In this document: one piece after another, positions 61,393-64,000 of the stretch
Layout: every line of letters begins with the position of its first letter
How positions within the stretch are numbered: the stretch's first letter is position 1
Source: Gracilaria gracilis
Lineage: Eukaryota; Rhodophyta; Florideophyceae; Gracilariales; Gracilariaceae
Reading direction: 5' to 3'
DNA: 64,000 nt
NCBI GenBank assembly: GCA_030374805.1
Contig: JARGSG010000053.1
Coordinates: forward strand, 186,001-250,000
The notes under the pieces: model-generated
What the model was told of the DNA's origin: nothing
Databases searched by the model: none
The model's input: the letters and a program-made list of their open reading frames with translations, nothing else
Position numbers and translations under genes: made by a program

Positions 61393-63290
61393 CGTGCGTC
61401 CCCTGCCTCACTGGGAAAATGAAACGGAACCCACTTGTGGCTCGCCCTCGATCTGTTTCCACATCACATTCGTTGGATCTCATCCACATGGACGTGTCTG
61501 GAAAGATCTCGCCCTCCCTCTCAGGGGCAATCTATGCCCTAGCAATACTGGACGACTATACCTCGAAGTCCGATGTATTCTTTCTCAAAGACAAGACCGG
61601 ACCAGGCATCTTGAAACATCTGGAATGGTACAAACGCCGTTCGGAGCTGGAACTAAACCACGCGGTTAGCTTGAAGAATGTTCGCCTGTACGGGGCCGGG
61701 GAACATAAGAGCAACGAGTTGGACAAATTCTGCTTCGATCATGGCATCTCTTTGCACTACTCTCCAGCCTATGCATCGGAGTCTAATGGAGCTGCGGAAA
61801 GACTCATTCAAGAACATTGGACTAGGACTCGCGTTTTACTTTTTGCTAGCAAACTTCCGATCGCCTTCTAGGCTGAAGCCATGAATCACTCGAACTGGTT
61901 AAGGAACCGAGCCCCATCCTCACGGATACAGGGACGGATTCCTATCCTGGAATGGGACCCAACAACAAACATTGACTTCGCACACATTCCTACTTTTGGT
62001 CAGCCTGGCTACGCCTTCACATACCGCTCCAAAACAGTTGCCAACAAGAAGTTCCTTCCACGGTCCATATTCTCTCACTTCGTTGGTATGCAGAGCGATA
62101 ACACTCTTTTCCGAGTATATGTACCGGAGAAGAACTCTGTCGTGACATGCCGGAATTTGGACTTCAAGCCGATCAACTCCTCTCCTGTGCCAAACCTCAC
62201 CACTCTCCTAGAAGAAATTACGAGACAACAGGAAACAGAGGAGAGGGAACCCACTGCACAACCTGGCACGGACTCGCCCGACCTGGAGGAACATCTGGTA
62301 AAGGCTTTAACTACTATGACCCAGAACTTCCCACGGGTATGGGTGTCGAAAAAGACTTTGGATGATCCGTCAGTCCCTCACTCCTTCAAAGAAGCCTGCA
62401 AGGACCTGGGATGGTGCGAGGCCATTGATCGTGAGATGAACGCACTCATCAAGCGAAATGCCTGGGAACTCATTCCTCGGGAGGCCGACATGAAGCCGGT
62501 TCCTTACACTTGGGTTTTCAAGGAGAAGATGTTGGATGGAATTGGGAAGAAGTTCCTAAAGAAGGCACGCTGCTGTCTACGGGGTGATAAGGAGAAGCCT
62601 TTCATAGACTTCGACCCGCTCCACACCTACGCCCCTGTCGCATGTCACGAAGCTTTGCGAACTCTGCTTGCCGTCTCTGCGGCAGAGAACCTAATAGTGG
62701 AAGGAGCCGACATATCAAACGCGTATCTCCACGGCAAACTTGATGTGCCAATTATCATGGAACAACCGACGGACTCCTCCGGTCTTCAAGCCAGACCTGG
62801 GTATGTCTGCAAACTCTTCAACTCCTTTTACGGGGCAGTACAAGCCGGTGTAATATGGGGCTCGCTGTTCTCGGACTCCTTACTATCATGGAAATTCGTG
62901 ACCTCTGCTCTCGAGAGTTTTCATTTTCCGCGAAGAGGACCGATTCGTCCTCGTGACCGTCATCGTGGACGACTGCGCCTTTGCCTCCAACAGCGTGGAT
63001 CTTCTAACATACTTCAAAGAACGGCTGACCGCAACATTCGACGTAAAACTCTACGGAAAGCTGAAGTCGTTTATCGGTTGGAGCATCCAACGTTCCTTTC
63101 TTGGCATCAAGGTCAACCAATACGGCTATGCTTTGTTGTTTACTGTACTGTTCGTTGCATTTACGTTGAGGCACAGAGTTTGTTACACAAGATATGTTTA
63201 TTGTCACCACCACGCCCCTCATGGCTGAAAGACGCCTTGCAGGGAAGAGGCCGGTCTGTTTGGAGAGGACGCCTATAATTTATGATGAAC
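61290..63290 (+). pseudogene. pol: Element D integrase and reverse transcriptase, truncated
   Basis: Pre-integrase HLHPSRYQNLAKSF and zinc part CVPCLTGK, then integrase (DLIHMDVSGKISP, ILDDYTSKSDVFFL, AYASESNGAAERLIQ). TAG at 61,869-61,871 stands where Copia integrases have Trp (IAF-stop-AEAMN). Reverse transcriptase from CKDLGWCEAIDREMNALIKR through VPYTWVFKEK, VEGADISNAYLHGKLDVPII and GYVCKLFNSFYG; a frameshift near 62,930 leads into LVTVIVDDCAFAS (catalytic DD). The sequence stops resembling Copia near 63,130; RNase H is missing. Confidence 0.85.
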
Positions 63291-63380
63291 AAATTTAATC
63301 GTTGGTTCTGGATCGATCTCTAGTGAAGGATCTTCACTAGTGGTGTGTAGGACAATGAGTCGCTTCGCCTTGAGGGACGG

Positions 63381-63573
63381 TGTTAATACCGGAGCGCCTC
63401 ATGCAAGGCAGGAGCGCCACATGTGGCCACGTATGCGTGGCACGTGTGTACCGTGCTCCGTAGACTGCGCAGTAACGAATAAATTGCACTGCACTCGGCC
63501 GGCGGCGTCATCCCGCCGACGGAGGGGCAGCGAGCATTCCTGTCGTTCTGTTTGTCCTACCGCGCTCGCTACA
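63381..63573 (+). repeat. 3' LTR of Element D
   Basis: 193 bp, about six differences from the 5' LTR. Followed by CTGGC. Confidence 0.92.
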
Positions 63574-63578
63574 CTGGC

Positions 63579-64000
63579 GACTCGCCAGGGAGGCGCGGGA
63601 AAGCCATATTTTCTTCATACATTTCGGTTTTGGGCAAACGGGAGACATCATGAACAGAATCAATTAGTTTCCATATAAAAAAATAACGAAAATGATTGTA
63701 GATACAGAAACCTTTTCCGAAACCACTACCAATAATTATGTTTATGAGCAAATAATCATGTAAACATTGCCTTTAGATTCTACGTAATATTTAACTATAT
63801 TTGAAACAATGGCTTTCCGCTTCAATTGCCAATGCAACTATATTACCAACTGCATGAATGCATAAAGCATGGCGATGTAAAGCATGGCGAAATCTGTACT
63901 GCAAAACAAGGAATTGTTTCAGTGTGTTGTTCATCGTCTCCTGCCTTGCCCTCAATAATGAATGAAACGGCTTCTGAATCTCCGCAAGGGAACTGGGACG
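63579..64000. other. Right flank, no gene seen
   Basis: AT-rich, with short frames only. The first 90 bases may continue an open frame that the two Copia elements interrupted (see finding). Confidence 0.4.

Larger units (their letters stand above)
58210..63573 (+). mobile_element. Element D: degenerate Ty1/Copia retrotransposon
   Basis: 5,364 bp. LTRs of 193 bp at 58,210-58,402 and 63,381-63,573 (TGTTAATACC…CTCGCTACA, about 97% identical). Target duplication CTGGC at 58,205-58,209 and 63,574-63,578. The primer-binding site starts directly after the 5' LTR (TGGTAGCATC, 58,403) and a purine tract GAGGGACGG precedes the 3' LTR (63,372-63,380). Gag-pol has three nonsense codons and three frameshifts, and most of RNase H is missing. 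It lies only 63 bp after the CCCAC duplication of Element C. Confidence 0.92.

Overview
The window is nuclear DNA of a eukaryote, most likely an alga, and I favour a florideophyte-type red alga. The reasons are mostly intron-free genes, NB-ARC proteins that end in WD40 repeats rather than leucine-rich repeats, several Ty1/Copia and Ty3/Gypsy elements, and no operons or bacterial ribosome-binding sites. An oomycete or another algal group cannot be excluded from sequence alone.

Left third (1-23.6 kb): the 3' end of a GC-rich methyltransferase gene is followed by a tandem duplication of about 3.3 kb. Each unit carries a PH-domain pseudokinase gene with a conserved TATA-bearing promoter, and unit 2 was later hit by a 654-bp MITE whose empty site survives in unit 1. 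Next come an orphan gene, then a dispersed family of basic, disordered proteins (copies at 9.3-10.8, 15.6-16.4 and 18.3-18.6 kb, and a decayed one at 23.0-23.6 kb). A decayed Harbinger/IS5-like DNA transposon lies at 20.0-22.7 kb.

Middle (23.6-32.3 kb): two large NB-ARC-WD40 (NLR/STAND-type) genes stand head to head. Only the right-hand one has an N-terminal helical domain. The left-hand one has about twelve WD40 repeats, several of them very similar.

Right half (33-63.6 kb): a stack of transposons. A pogo/Tigger-like transposase gene with four in-frame stops is split by Element A, a young chromodomain Gypsy element of 9.8 kb with intact gag and pol, 5-bp target duplications, a primer-binding site and a polypurine tract. 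Then follows Element C, a Copia element (45,199-58,141) whose gag is split by Element B, a chromodomain Gypsy element (45,656-51,065). Element C carries an antisense accessory gene with a chromodomain-like segment and a cysteine-peptidase-like segment. Element D, a degenerate Copia element (58,210-63,573), comes last. All four LTR elements have recognisable 5-bp target duplications; that of Element B has one mismatch.

Most unusual signals: (1) a very dense array of an 11-bp interrupted palindrome, ACC-N5-GGT, through the whole of Element A in coding and non-coding parts alike; (2) the antisense accessory gene of Element C; (3) duplicated pseudokinases that have lost all the catalytic motifs; (4) the divergent NLR-like pair; (5) Element B, whose gag-pol is one uninterrupted frame of about 1,535 codons broken only by four point nonsense codons.
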